From positions 1 to 21,373 of the forward strand of contig JAEEOD010000340.1 in assembly GCA_016284115.1 (NCBI GenBank): DNA of 21,373 nucleotides, given 5' to 3'. Source of the stretch: Bacteroidaceae bacterium (GTDB lineage Bacteria > Bacteroidota > Bacteroidia > Bacteroidales > Bacteroidaceae). Below the pieces are notes generated by a model that searched no databases, was not told where the DNA came from, and was given only the letters and a program-made list of their open reading frames with translations. Below are positions 1 to 8,871 of this stretch, one piece after another. Numbering within the stretch: position 1 is the first letter of the stretch; each line of letters begins with the position of its first letter. Position numbers and translations under genes: made by a program.

Positions 1-167
1 GCGGCTTTGTCGATATTGAATATCACACCTTTATGCACAAATTGTGAGGCGTCATCTTGAGCGAAGGCCAGCACGGAGATGCTGCCATCGATATCACGCT
101 TACCAGCAATGCCGGTGATTTTGGATGACCCTAATTCAATAGCCGCGATAAATTCTGTTGTTGCCAT
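1..167 (-). CDS. ftsA: Cell division protein FtsA (N-terminal 55 codons, cut by window edge)
   Basis: FtsA is an actin-like ATPase that tethers FtsZ to the inner membrane and recruits the later divisome. Only the start is present. It begins MATTEFIAAIELGSSKITGI, and the AIELGSSKITGIAG stretch (about residues 8-21) is the phosphate-1 motif of the actin/FtsA superfamily. The ATG lies at 165-167, 12 nt after the ftsQ stop, which is the standard ftsQ-ftsA order. The rest of the gene, and probably ftsZ, should lie off the left edge. The reading frame is clean and the family call is firm despite the short length. Confidence 0.9.
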   Translation of the reverse strand, partial: MATTEFIAAIELGSSKITGIAGKRDIDGSISVLAFAQDDASQFVHKGVIFNIDKA

Positions 168-179
168 ATATTTAAAGTT

Positions 180-923
180 TTATTTTCTCTTCGTACAAAT
201 GATTTGATTACTCAGCTCTACGTTAATGCGTTCATATTTGTTCCAACCAATCTTGTTAAGGGCCTTGGTATAAAATTTCTCTACACGACGGAGCTTATTT
301 TCGTAGTCGTCGAGTTGTCCCAAGTAGATGATGTGATTGCCCACTCGAGGCACAATTTCTATGTTGTTACCATCCACTATGTTGATTTGTTCCACTTGCG
401 CTTTCCAGAAAGCATCGTTCTGGAGGAAAACGCCCAACTCATACAACTTACCTGCACAGAATGATTTAGAAGCTTGTCCAGTTACCACTGGTAAGTGAAA
501 GGCATTGCTGGCTACCAAAGGCATGATGCTACCTTTGTTATCTACCAGGAAGTTTTCGCCATAGCCGTTGAACACTCTTAGCACAGGTGCCTTCTGACTG
601 ATGTCGACACGTATCTTTCCACTGGGCGTCTTATAGCATTCTACTTGGTCTATCAAAGGGTTCTGTCCAAGTTCTCGTTCCAGCAGCAAGGTACTCACAC
701 TGTCTATATCCTTGCCTATAGGGTTCAGCCTTTTCTGTTTCAAGATATCGGCTACACTGCGAGAAGTGAACAAATCGGAGAATGTGGAATCCTTGGTAGT
801 TACCTCTATTTCGTTGCAAATCACTCCTACCGGTTTCTTGTTGAAAACGGTGAAGGCGGTGCAGAGATAAGCGATGATCAACAGCATCACCAAGGATAGC
901 AATATTCTCATTTTTATGCTCAT
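180..923 (-). CDS. ftsQ: Cell division protein FtsQ/DivIB
   Basis: This is a bitopic inner-membrane divisome protein that links FtsA-side assembly to the FtsL/FtsB and FtsW/FtsI complexes. At 247 aa it has a short cytoplasmic N-terminus, one hydrophobic segment at about residues 6-26, a POTRA-like region at about 33-119 ending in VDISQKAPVLRVF, and a C-terminal beta domain. The phrase QKAPVLRVFNGYGENFLVDNKG resembles the conserved 'P..r...g...vd..G' pattern of FtsQ. Its ATG overlaps the murC stop by four bases (ATGA), which implies translational coupling. An internal Met5 is a possible alternative start. FtsQ sequences diverge a lot, so the call rests on topology, that pattern and the murC-ftsQ-ftsA order. 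Confidence 0.9.
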   Translation of the reverse strand: MSIKMRILLSLVMLLIIAYLCTAFTVFNKKPVGVICNEIEVTTKDSTFSDLFTSRSVADILKQKRLNPIGKDIDSVSTLLLERELGQNPLIDQVECYKTPSGKIRVDISQKAPVLRVFNGYGENFLVDNKGSIMPLVASNAFHLPVVTGQASKSFCAGKLYELGVFLQNDAFWKAQVEQINIVDGNNIEIVPRVGNHIIYLGQLDDYENKLRRVEKFYTKALNKIGWNKYERINVELSNQIICTKRK

Positions 924-2299
924 ACTTTTTCTAGTATATGAGTAAATTCATCCATTTTGTTATCCAAGTCGCCAGCACCTAAGATAATGACTACCTGTCG
1001 GTTCCCTTTTGCTAGCAACTGGGCCACTTCGTTTTTCTTGCAAAGTGTTTTCTCAATACCTGGTCGAAGCAGGTCGTATATCAGTTCGCTTGTTACACCA
1101 GGGATAGGTTCCTCACGTGCTGGGTATATATCGGTGAGAATGACCTCATCGAATAATGACAGCGCTGCTGCAAACTCCTTATATAAATCACGTGTGCGAG
1201 TATAAAGATGAGGCTGGAACACTGCTGTGATCTTTCTGTCAGCATACAACTCATGAATAGATTTGGCACTCTGCGCAATCTCTGCTGGATGGTGGGCATA
1301 GTCACTGAGCAGTACAATCTTATTGGTTTTTAACTTAAAGTCGAACCTACGGTCAACGCCAGCAAAACTTCTCATACCCTCACGAATTTCTTCGTCAGTA
1401 ACACCATTGAGATGAGCCAAAGCCATAGCAGCTATGCCATTTTCTATGTTGATGCTCATGGGCACTCCCAACTGAATATCCTTTATTTCTATGTCAGGAC
1501 CAACAAAATCGATGAAAATCTCCCCATTGCCAATGCGTTCGTTGGTAGCATGGAAATCGCCTTTATGACGTGAGTAGGTATAGGTCTTCACGCCCTTCTG
1601 TACATTGGGTTGTAGAGCAAGATCAGTATGTATGAGTAACACCCCTCCAGGTTGTATTAGAGTGGTATAATGTCGGAAACTCTCTAAATAGGCTTCGTAG
1701 GTGCCATAGATATCGAGATGGTCGGGATCAGTAGCAGTAATGACACTCATATAGGGTGAGAGCCAGTGGAATGAGCGGTCAAACTCATCAGCTTCTATAA
1801 CCGTATACGGACTGGTTGCTGAGAGCAACAAGTTGGTACCATAGTTCTTCGAGATGCCTCCTAAGAAGGCTGTACAACCCACATGTGACTGATGCAGCAG
1901 ATGTGCCAGCATAGTAGACGTTGTAGTTTTTCCATGAGTACCTGCCACGCAGAGTCCTTTGCTGTCGTGTGTTATTAGACCAAGCACCTGAGAACGTTTC
2001 TTTACCTCAAAACCTTGTTTGTTGAAATAACATAGTTCAGCATGGTCGTGAGGGATAGCAGGCGTATAGACTACCAAGGTTGTTTCTTTATCGCGGCACG
2101 ACTGGGGTATAAGGTCAACATTCTCTTCGTAATGAATCTGTGCGCCTTCTTCTATCAGTCGTTTGGTCAACTCAGAAGGAGTACGGTCATAGCCAGCCAC
2201 TACCTTGCCTTTAGAAAGGAAGTAACGAATTAGGGCACTCATGCCTATGCCACCAGCACCCACGAAATATACGGCTTTTATATCTTCTACCTTCTTCAT
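920..2299 (-). CDS. murC: UDP-N-acetylmuramate--L-alanine ligase
   Basis: MurC uses ATP in the cytoplasm to add L-alanine to UDP-MurNAc, the first peptide step of peptidoglycan precursor synthesis. The 459-aa protein has the N-terminal UDP-binding motif VGAGGIGMSAL (about 13-23), the ATP P-loop GTHGKTTT (120-127), the acidic motif EADEFDRSF (169-177), DPDHLDIY (191-198) and the C-terminal DYAHHPAEI motif of the MurC subgroup. Length is normal for the family. Its start overlaps the murG stop and its stop overlaps the ftsQ start, each by ATGA, so it sits inside the coupled part of the operon. No ddl lies between it and ftsQ, unlike in E. coli. Confidence 0.98.
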   Translation of the reverse strand: MKKVEDIKAVYFVGAGGIGMSALIRYFLSKGKVVAGYDRTPSELTKRLIEEGAQIHYEENVDLIPQSCRDKETTLVVYTPAIPHDHAELCYFNKQGFEVKKRSQVLGLITHDSKGLCVAGTHGKTTTSTMLAHLLHQSHVGCTAFLGGISKNYGTNLLLSATSPYTVIEADEFDRSFHWLSPYMSVITATDPDHLDIYGTYEAYLESFRHYTTLIQPGGVLLIHTDLALQPNVQKGVKTYTYSRHKGDFHATNERIGNGEIFIDFVGPDIEIKDIQLGVPMSINIENGIAAMALAHLNGVTDEEIREGMRSFAGVDRRFDFKLKTNKIVLLSDYAHHPAEIAQSAKSIHELYADRKITAVFQPHLYTRTRDLYKEFAAALSLFDEVILTDIYPAREEPIPGVTSELIYDLLRPGIEKTLCKKNEVAQLLAKGNRQVVIILGAGDLDNKMDEFTHILEKV

Positions 2300-3411
2300 T
2301 TTCCTATCAGTTTTAAAACCTCCTTAGCTATAATGTTAGCTGAATCAGGCAATGCCATTTTGGCGATGTTCTCTCGCAAAGAAACCAACTTGGTATCGTC
2401 TGTCACTGTTTGCAGCGCTATGGGCATCAGCTTTTCGTGTGCTTCAGCATCTTTTACATAGATAGCGGCTTCTTTGGTTGACAAGGCAAGCGCATTTTTC
2501 GTCTGATGGTCTTCTGCTACATTGGGCGATGGCACCAAAATGACAGGCTTCTCCAGTAAGCAGAACTCAGAAATAGAGCCTGCTCCAGCTCTGGAAATCA
2601 CCAAATCGGCAGCAGCATATGCCTTGTCCATTTCTTTGATGAAATCGGTAACAAACAAATTGGGGATTTCTTGCCCTTGTAATTGTTGCCTGATTTCATC
2701 AATATAAATTTTACCAGTTTGCCAAATAAACTGGATATCGGGGTGGGCTTTGATAGTATCAACGGCATCCATCAATGTCTGGTTGATGGTTCTGGCGCCT
2801 AAACTACCACCCAATATTAAGATGGTTTTCTTTGTGTCTGTGAACCCGAAAACTTGTAAAGCTTCGGCCTTAGTGTAATGATGTGCCAACAAATTCTGAC
2901 GTACAGGGTTACCCGTCATGATTATTTTGTCGGCAGGGAAAAATTTCTCCATTCCTTCGTAAGCCACACAAATTTTTTTTGCTTTTTTAGCAAGCAGTTT
3001 GTTGGTGACACCCGCATAAGAGTTTTGTTCTTGTAGTAGGGTAGGGATGCCCATCATAGAGGCTGTTTTTAAGGTAGGACCACTAGCAAAACCTCCAACA
3101 CCAACAGCAATGTCAGGATTGAATTCCTTGATGATACTTCTTGCTTTCAGTTGGCTTCGAGCTATCTTCACCAGTACAGCAAAATTCTTCCATAGATGTT
3201 TCCTGTCGAAACCAGCGATAGGCAAACCGATGATACGATAGCCTGCATCGGGCACACGTTGCATCTCCATCCTGCCTTCTGCACCCACAAAAAGAATTTC
3301 TGCATTGGGTCTCAGTTCCTTGATGGCATTGGCTATTGAAACAGCAGGGAATATATGTCCCCCTGTGCCTCCACCACTGATGATTACTCTTGGCTCTTTT
3401 TCGTTGACCAT
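2296..3411 (-). CDS. murG: UDP-GlcNAc:lipid I N-acetylglucosaminyltransferase
   Basis: MurG is a peripheral inner-membrane GT28 enzyme that adds GlcNAc to lipid I to form lipid II. The 371-aa protein shows the glycine-rich loop GGGTGGHIFPA (13-23), a second glycine-rich loop ILGGSLGARTINQ, and the donor-binding segment ISRAGAGSISE that precedes ILVPSPNVAEDHQ (the family's H/DHQ..NA motif, here DHQTKNA). The start is supported by the position of the first glycine-rich loop and by a strong Shine-Dalgarno sequence 8 nt upstream, which stands out in this operon. It follows ftsW after 40 nt and overlaps murC by ATGA. Confidence 0.98.
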   Translation of the reverse strand: MVNEKEPRVIISGGGTGGHIFPAVSIANAIKELRPNAEILFVGAEGRMEMQRVPDAGYRIIGLPIAGFDRKHLWKNFAVLVKIARSQLKARSIIKEFNPDIAVGVGGFASGPTLKTASMMGIPTLLQEQNSYAGVTNKLLAKKAKKICVAYEGMEKFFPADKIIMTGNPVRQNLLAHHYTKAEALQVFGFTDTKKTILILGGSLGARTINQTLMDAVDTIKAHPDIQFIWQTGKIYIDEIRQQLQGQEIPNLFVTDFIKEMDKAYAAADLVISRAGAGSISEFCLLEKPVILVPSPNVAEDHQTKNALALSTKEAAIYVKDAEAHEKLMPIALQTVTDDTKLVSLRENIAKMALPDSANIIAKEVLKLIGK

Positions 3412-3419
3412 TTATCTTT

Positions 3420-3425
3420 CCTCCT
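3420..3425 (-). promoter_or_regulatory. Strong Shine-Dalgarno site for murG
   Basis: Read on the minus strand, AGGAGG lies 8 nt before the murG ATG, within AGGAGGAAAGATAAATG. Bacteroidetes genes generally show weak or no SD sequences, and the ftsW, murE and ftsI starts here have none that is clear. This site therefore stands out. It may give murG translation independent of ftsW, whose stop is 40 nt upstream. Confidence 0.6.
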
Positions 3426-3451
3426 ATGTCTCAACTATATCCCGTAAACCT

Positions 3452-4783
3452 TTACTCCATCAAAGTGTCGTTGTTTGCTTCTTTCATACCAGGCTCAAAA
3501 GCTGTTTGTGCCTCGCTTATTGGTATTTCTACTTGTTCGCCATCCTCTTCAGTTCCCTCTATTGGTGCTCCTATCTGTGCTGCTGCTTCAGCCATAGCTT
3601 TTCTTTCCTCCTCTAACTTGGCTGTATATCTGCTTACACTGAGAATCATACCGATATAGGCACAGTTGATCCATGTAGATGTACCACCTTTACTGATGAG
3701 AGGAAGAGGCTGTCCCGTTACTGGTACGAGACCAACAGCAACACACATGTTGAACGTTGCTTGCATTACTAACAACAATGCAATGCCAAGCACCAAGAAT
3801 GCAGGGAATGTCCTGTCGCATTTCTGGGCTATCTTTCCCGTCCTTATCAATAGGCAAATATATAGAAAAACAACGAAAATACCACCAATCAAGCCCAATT
3901 CCTCGATGATAATGGCAAAAATAAAGTCGGAATAAGCTTGTGAGAGGAAGTCACGTTCCACCGAATTACCAGGGCCTTTGCCCACTACATTGCTGGTGGC
4001 AATGGCAATGCGTGCATGGGCTACCTGTGCTCCATCACCCTGTATATCATATTTGGCAGCAGGAACTTTCTCGTCACCATAATTCATCAAACGATGCTTT
4101 ACTGTGGTGAAACGATGTCCCATAGGAATCTGTTCCAAAACAGGATCGGGGGTAAATCGCAAGAATATCACAAACACTGCTACAAAGGCTAACAACACGC
4201 CTCCCAACATAACAATCTTCTTCCATTGGATACGTCCGATTATCATCATGAGGAACACTGTGCCAAACAGTAAGGCACCAGTGGAGTAGTTCTCTGGTAC
4301 AATGAGTGCACAAACAAAAATTGTGATACCCAATATCCATTTGAATGCTTGTGGACTAGCTCCATCTTCAGTTTGTCCTTTCGACAAGAAAGCTGCTGTG
4401 AGGATGATAACTGCCATCTTTGCCAACTCAGAGGGTTGGAAAGCTACACCGAAAAAGGTCAGCCAGCGAGCAGCACCATTTACACGATCGCCTGAAATAA
4501 AGCCCATCAGCATTACTACTACCAGCATGATGACAGAACCTAACAACAATGGATAGGCAAAGACGCGGAACCATTTGTAAGGGATGCTGTGCATGAACCA
4601 CACAATGAATACGCCAAACATCAGCAGTATGCTATGCTGAGTAATAGGCCCCCAATGACTCTGACTTCCATATGTCAATGTGCTCGATGCACTGAATACC
4701 TCAGTGATGGAAATCAGACAGAGCATCAGGAATATCATCCAGATGACCTTGTCGCCTTTAAATATGGAGTTAATCAGATTCAT
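3452..4783 (-). CDS. ftsW: Septal peptidoglycan glycosyltransferase FtsW (SEDS family)
   Basis: FtsW is the multi-pass SEDS polymerase that makes septal glycan strands from lipid II together with its partner PBP, FtsI. The 443-aa protein has about ten hydrophobic segments, the FQPSELAKM motif (115-123), and GKGPGNSVERDFLSQAYSDF in the large periplasmic loop. Asp286 in SDFIFA matches the catalytic Asp of SEDS enzymes. GQPLPLISKGGTS (357-369) matches the family's LP.IS.GG.S signature. After the last membrane segment (about 375-385) comes an unusually long acidic cytoplasmic tail of roughly 55 residues. The operon position between murD (2-nt gap) and murG favours FtsW over RodA. Confidence 0.96.
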   Translation of the reverse strand: MNLINSIFKGDKVIWMIFLMLCLISITEVFSASSTLTYGSQSHWGPITQHSILLMFGVFIVWFMHSIPYKWFRVFAYPLLLGSVIMLVVVMLMGFISGDRVNGAARWLTFFGVAFQPSELAKMAVIILTAAFLSKGQTEDGASPQAFKWILGITIFVCALIVPENYSTGALLFGTVFLMMIIGRIQWKKIVMLGGVLLAFVAVFVIFLRFTPDPVLEQIPMGHRFTTVKHRLMNYGDEKVPAAKYDIQGDGAQVAHARIAIATSNVVGKGPGNSVERDFLSQAYSDFIFAIIIEELGLIGGIFVVFLYICLLIRTGKIAQKCDRTFPAFLVLGIALLLVMQATFNMCVAVGLVPVTGQPLPLISKGGTSTWINCAYIGMILSVSRYTAKLEEERKAMAEAAAQIGAPIEGTEEDGEQVEIPISEAQTAFEPGMKEANNDTLME

Positions 4784-4785
4784 TA

Positions 4786-6120
4786 TTATAATGCCATTGC
4801 ATATTCTCTAAATTGGTTGCCCCTGTCGGCCATGTTCTTGAACAAATCAAAACTAGCGCAACAAGGACTCAGCAGTACTGTATCACCTATATTTGCCATT
4901 TTGAAGGCAGCACTCACGGCATCCTTCATACCAGTATGAATATCAGCTACAGGGATACCCAGATGGTCGAAACTCTTGTGAAGTTTTTCGTTGTCAACAC
5001 CTAAATATACTAAGCCAACACATTTTTCTTTTACCAAATCTTCTATCTCTGTGTAGTCGTTACCTTTGTCTGTACCTCCTAAAATAAGTACTGTCTTAGT
5101 GGTCATGCTCTGAAGGGCATACCAACAAGCATTGACATTGGTGGCTTTTGAGTCGTTGATGAACTTTACACCACGTATGGTAGTTATGTACTCTAGTCTA
5201 TGAGGCACTCCCTTGAAGTCGCTAAGTGCTTGACGGATATTCTCCTTACTGATGCCAGCTACACTAGCAGAGATACCTGCAGCCAAAGAGTTATAGAGAT
5301 TGTGAATACCCCTCAATGCCAATTTCTCTTGCTCCATATTGAACTCCATTGGTTTCTTGAAAACCACCTCTCCTTCATCAGCGTAGGCAATCGAACCTTC
5401 TTCCTTGATTGCAGAGAATGGATACAATCGCGCCTTCAACCCGTATTTCTTGAGCTCTTTAGCAACGATAGGGTCATCCTTCCAATAGATGAAAGCATCC
5501 TCTTCTGTCTGGTTTTGTGTGATGCGCATTTTTGCATCTACATAGTTCTGCATCTTGAAATCATAGCGATCCAGATGATCGGGCGTAATATTCAACAAGA
5601 TGGCTATGTTGGCACGGAAGTCATACATATTGTCTAATTGGAAAGAACTTAGTTCAATCACGTAGTAGTCATGTTGCTCAGTAGCTACCTGTAGTGCTAA
5701 GCTATTGCCAATGTTGCCAGCCAAACCCACATTCAGTCCTGCATTCTTATAGATGTGATATATCAGAGAGGTAGTAGTGGTCTTGCCATTAGAGCCAGTG
5801 ATACATACCATCTTAGCATTGGTGTATCTGCCTGCTAATTCTATCTCAGATATGATGGGTGTACCTTGCTCTTTCAGTTTCAAGATAATGGGTGCATTGT
5901 CTGGGATACCTGGACTTTTCACCACTTCATCGGCATTGAGAATCTTTTCCTCTGTATGATGTCCCTCTTCCCATTCAATACCATATTGGTTTAACAACTC
6001 CTGATATTTCGGCTTAATAGAGGACATATCTGATACGAATGTCTCAAATCCTTTCACCTTGGCCAGTACAGCGGCACCTGCGCCACTCTCGCCTGCTCCT
6101 AAAACTACTATTCTTTTCAT
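4786..6120 (-). CDS. murD: UDP-N-acetylmuramoyl-L-alanine--D-glutamate ligase
   Basis: MurD adds D-glutamate to UDP-MurNAc-L-Ala in the cytoplasm using ATP. The 444-aa protein begins with a Rossmann-like nucleotide-binding segment (VVLGAGESGAGAA, 5-17). It carries the Mur-ligase P-loop ITGSNGKTTT (107-116), the NITPDHLDRY motif, and the C-terminal FINDSKATN and LSPCCASFDLF motifs typical of MurD. The length is normal. It lies between mraY and ftsW with 2-nt gaps on both sides, so it must be co-transcribed with them. Confidence 0.98.
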   Translation of the reverse strand: MKRIVVLGAGESGAGAAVLAKVKGFETFVSDMSSIKPKYQELLNQYGIEWEEGHHTEEKILNADEVVKSPGIPDNAPIILKLKEQGTPIISEIELAGRYTNAKMVCITGSNGKTTTTSLIYHIYKNAGLNVGLAGNIGNSLALQVATEQHDYYVIELSSFQLDNMYDFRANIAILLNITPDHLDRYDFKMQNYVDAKMRITQNQTEEDAFIYWKDDPIVAKELKKYGLKARLYPFSAIKEEGSIAYADEGEVVFKKPMEFNMEQEKLALRGIHNLYNSLAAGISASVAGISKENIRQALSDFKGVPHRLEYITTIRGVKFINDSKATNVNACWYALQSMTTKTVLILGGTDKGNDYTEIEDLVKEKCVGLVYLGVDNEKLHKSFDHLGIPVADIHTGMKDAVSAAFKMANIGDTVLLSPCCASFDLFKNMADRGNQFREYAMAL

Positions 6121-6122
6121 GA

Positions 6123-7391
6123 CTATCTAATCTTCAGCGTAATGATTGTAATGGCAGCCAATACAATCGTCACAATCCAAAATCTAACAGTTATCTTTGC
6201 TTCGTGCAACAATTGTTCAGGTTTCTGGAACTTCACACTGCATCCTTGTTCTACCAAATCCATGCCTGTTCTGAAATGATCGTGGATAGGTGTGCGTTTG
6301 AACAATCTTTGTTTTACGCCTTTTTTCTTTCCAGCTTTGTAGTAGTAACGCTGCAAAATGACTGACAAGTTTTCTACTAAGAACACACCGCACAGGATGG
6401 GTACCAGTAACTCCTTATGGATGATAATAGCAATAACTGCAATGATACCGCCTATGGTTAAACTTCCTGTATCGCCCATGAATACTTGAGCAGGATAGGC
6501 ATTGTACCATAAGAAACCTATCAATGCACCCACAAATGCTAGAATATATACTACCAGTTCTTCTGAGCCTGGTATATACATTATATTTAGATAAGTAGCA
6601 AATTCTATATGCGACGACACATAAGCCAAGATGCCTAATGTGACACCAATAATAGCTGAATTACCTGTTGCCATACCATCCATGCCATCGTTTAGATTGG
6701 CGCCATTAGATACTGCAGTTACCACGAGGATAGTCATTAGCACAAACAATATCCAGCCACCTGTCTGTGCATAGTCACCCAAGAAACCCATAATATCGGC
6801 ATAGTCGAGGTTGTTGCTCTTGAAAAAGGGGATAGTGGTTTGTGTAGCCTTGATTTCTTTAGCAGCATGAACCACCACTTTCTCCTGTCCTGGTCTGGAT
6901 AGCTCAATATTCTGACGTATCACCACTTGTGGACTCAGGTAGAGAGTAAGACCAACAATAAAACCTAAACCTACTTGACCGATGATTTTGAACTTTCCAT
7001 GCAAACCTTCCTTATCGCGTTTGAATATTTTGATATAGTCATCGGCGAATCCTAATGTACCCAACCAAACGGTGGTGATGAGCATCAGGATCATATATAT
7101 GTTACTGAGTTTTCCCAACAGCAGACAAGGTATTAGGATGGCAAAAATAATAATCACACCCCCCATACTGGGTACACCTACTTTTTTCACGCCAAACGGA
7201 TCGATATCGACACTGCGTTGTGTTTCCGTGATTTGTTTCTTTTTCAGTAGGTGGATAAACTTAGTACCCCAAATACTTGATATAAGTAGTGACAGAATCA
7301 CCGCCATCAATGCCCTGAATGATGTATATCCGAATACACCAGCCCCAGGGAAATTCAACTCTTTCAGCCAATCAAATAAAAAGTATAACAT
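6123..7391 (-). CDS. mraY: Phospho-MurNAc-pentapeptide transferase
   Basis: MraY is a polytopic inner-membrane enzyme that moves phospho-MurNAc-pentapeptide from UDP to undecaprenyl phosphate, making lipid I. Visible motifs are GFADDYIK (114-121, the paired aspartates), NLNDGMDG (232-239, catalytic-site Asp), FMGDTGS (304-310) and KRTPIHDHF (365-373, the His-containing loop). The protein is 422 aa against about 360 in E. coli. Most of the excess is a polar stretch at about 155-210 between membrane segments, which is a feature of Bacteroidetes MraY as I recall the family. It follows murE after 14 nt and precedes murD by 2 nt; murF, which separates murE and mraY in E. coli, is absent. Confidence 0.98.
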   Translation of the reverse strand: MLYFLFDWLKELNFPGAGVFGYTSFRALMAVILSLLISSIWGTKFIHLLKKKQITETQRSVDIDPFGVKKVGVPSMGGVIIIFAILIPCLLLGKLSNIYMILMLITTVWLGTLGFADDYIKIFKRDKEGLHGKFKIIGQVGLGFIVGLTLYLSPQVVIRQNIELSRPGQEKVVVHAAKEIKATQTTIPFFKSNNLDYADIMGFLGDYAQTGGWILFVLMTILVVTAVSNGANLNDGMDGMATGNSAIIGVTLGILAYVSSHIEFATYLNIMYIPGSEELVVYILAFVGALIGFLWYNAYPAQVFMGDTGSLTIGGIIAVIAIIIHKELLVPILCGVFLVENLSVILQRYYYKAGKKKGVKQRLFKRTPIHDHFRTGMDLVEQGCSVKFQKPEQLLHEAKITVRFWIVTIVLAAITIITLKIR

Positions 7392-7405
7392 CCTATCTGT
7401 AATGA

Positions 7406-8857
7406 TTAGTTCTTAAACAATTCTCTCAATACCTCACGATCGTCGAAGTGATGTTTCACGCCCTTGATTTCCTGGTAATCTTCATGACCTTTTCCTGCCA
7501 CTAGCACCACATCACCTTTCTGTGCCAACATGCAAGCTGTACGAATGGCTTCCTTGCGATCAACAATGCTAATAGTTTTCTCCATGTCTTTTACATCAAG
7601 ACCAGCCAACATATCGTTTATGATGTCTTGGGGTTCTTCGAAGCGTGGATTGTCTGAAGTGATAATCACCTTGTCGCTTCCTTTGGCAGCTTCTTTCGCC
7701 ATGATAGGGCGCTTGCCCTTGTCACGATTACCACCTGCTCCCACCACAGTGATGATTTGTCCCTTACCATTCATTACTTCCTGCAACGAGGCCAGTACAT
7801 TTACCAATGCGTCTGGGGTATGGGCATAATCCACTACAGCTGTAATGCCTTTTGGCGAATGGATGGTTTCCAAACGGCCAGCTACAGGATATAATGTGCT
7901 CAAGGCTACCAGAACATCTTCCTCGCTCTTGCCAAGCAACACAGCGGCACCGAATACAGCCAGCAAGTTACTTGCATTGAACTTGCCAATGAAATGTACG
8001 GCCACCTCGTGGTTGTTGATATCAAGCAACATACCTTCCACATGGCTTTCCAATACTTTGCCCTTGAAATCAGCGAGGCTTCTCAAAGAATAGGTATAGG
8101 TCTTTGACCTTGTATTCTGCAGCATCACCAAACCGTTTTTATCGTCAAGGTTGGTCAGACTAAAAGCCTGCTTAGGCATGTCGTCAAAGAATTTCTTTTT
8201 TGCCTTCAGGTAGTTCTCTACCGTCTTGTGATAATCCAAATGATCGCGAGTGAGATTGGTAAAGATGCCTCCGGCAAATCTTAGCCCACTGATGCGTTTT
8301 TGGGCAATGGAGTGTGAACTTACCTCCATAAAGGCATATTTGCAGCCTTCATCTGCCATCTGTCCCAACAATTTATTAAGAGTAATTGGGTCGGGAGTGG
8401 TATGGTCGGTAGGAATAGCCTCATCGTCAATATAATTGCAAACGGTAGAGAGCAATCCCACTTTGTATCCAAAATACCTGAATATTTTATATAATAAGGT
8501 AGCGATAGTTGTCTTGCCGTTGGTACCTGTTACACCTACTAATTCCAACTTTTCAGTGGGGTAGCCATAGAATGCATGGGCTAATTTGCCAACTGCATCT
8601 TCACTATCAGCCACTTGGATATAAGTGATATGAGGATTGGCTTCTGTGGGGATATCTTCACAAAGTACAGCCACTGCTCCTTTCTCGATGGCGTTAGGAA
8701 TATAGGCATGTCCATCTGTCTGGGTGCCACGCATGGCCATAAAGAGATGTCCTTGTTCCACTTTACGTGAGTCAATATTCACATCCGTTATCTCCACCTC
8801 CTTGTTTCCTATCACTTGGAGGGGTTGGATTGCTTTCAGTAATTCAGCTAATATCAT
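7406..8857 (-). CDS. murE: UDP-MurNAc-L-Ala-D-Glu:meso-diaminopimelate ligase
   Basis: MurE adds the third stem-peptide residue in the cytoplasm. The 483-aa protein shows an N-terminal UDP-binding domain ([16 protein letters not shown], 29-44), the P-loop GTNGKTT (111-117), the DHTTPDP segment, [10 protein letters not shown] (201-210), the lysine-rich YLKAKKKFF that holds the carbamylated Lys, and [16 protein letters not shown] contains DNPR (402-405), the motif that reads meso-diaminopimelate, so the cell wall is predicted to be DAP-type as expected for a Gram-negative bacterium. Length is normal. It has 14-nt gaps to ftsI and mraY. Confidence 0.98.
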   Translation of the reverse strand: MILAELLKAIQPLQVIGNKEVEITDVNIDSRKVEQGHLFMAMRGTQTDGHAYIPNAIEKGAVAVLCEDIPTEANPHITYIQVADSEDAVGKLAHAFYGYPTEKLELVGVTGTNGKTTIATLLYKIFRYFGYKVGLLSTVCNYIDDEAIPTDHTTPDPITLNKLLGQMADEGCKYAFMEVSSHSIAQKRISGLRFAGGIFTNLTRDHLDYHKTVENYLKAKKKFFDDMPKQAFSLTNLDDKNGLVMLQNTRSKTYTYSLRSLADFKGKVLESHVEGMLLDINNHEVAVHFIGKFNASNLLAVFGAAVLLGKSEEDVLVALSTLYPVAGRLETIHSPKGITAVVDYAHTPDALVNVLASLQEVMNGKGQIITVVGAGGNRDKGKRPIMAKEAAKGSDKVIITSDNPRFEEPQDIINDMLAGLDVKDMEKTISIVDRKEAIRTACMLAQKGDVVLVAGKGHEDYQEIKGVKHHFDDREVLRELFKN

Positions 8858-8871
8858 ATATTACTCTATAT

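Noticed and set aside
5200..5637. 145-aa plus-strand frame inside murD
   Set aside because: It is antisense to conserved MurD motifs and has no recognisable features.
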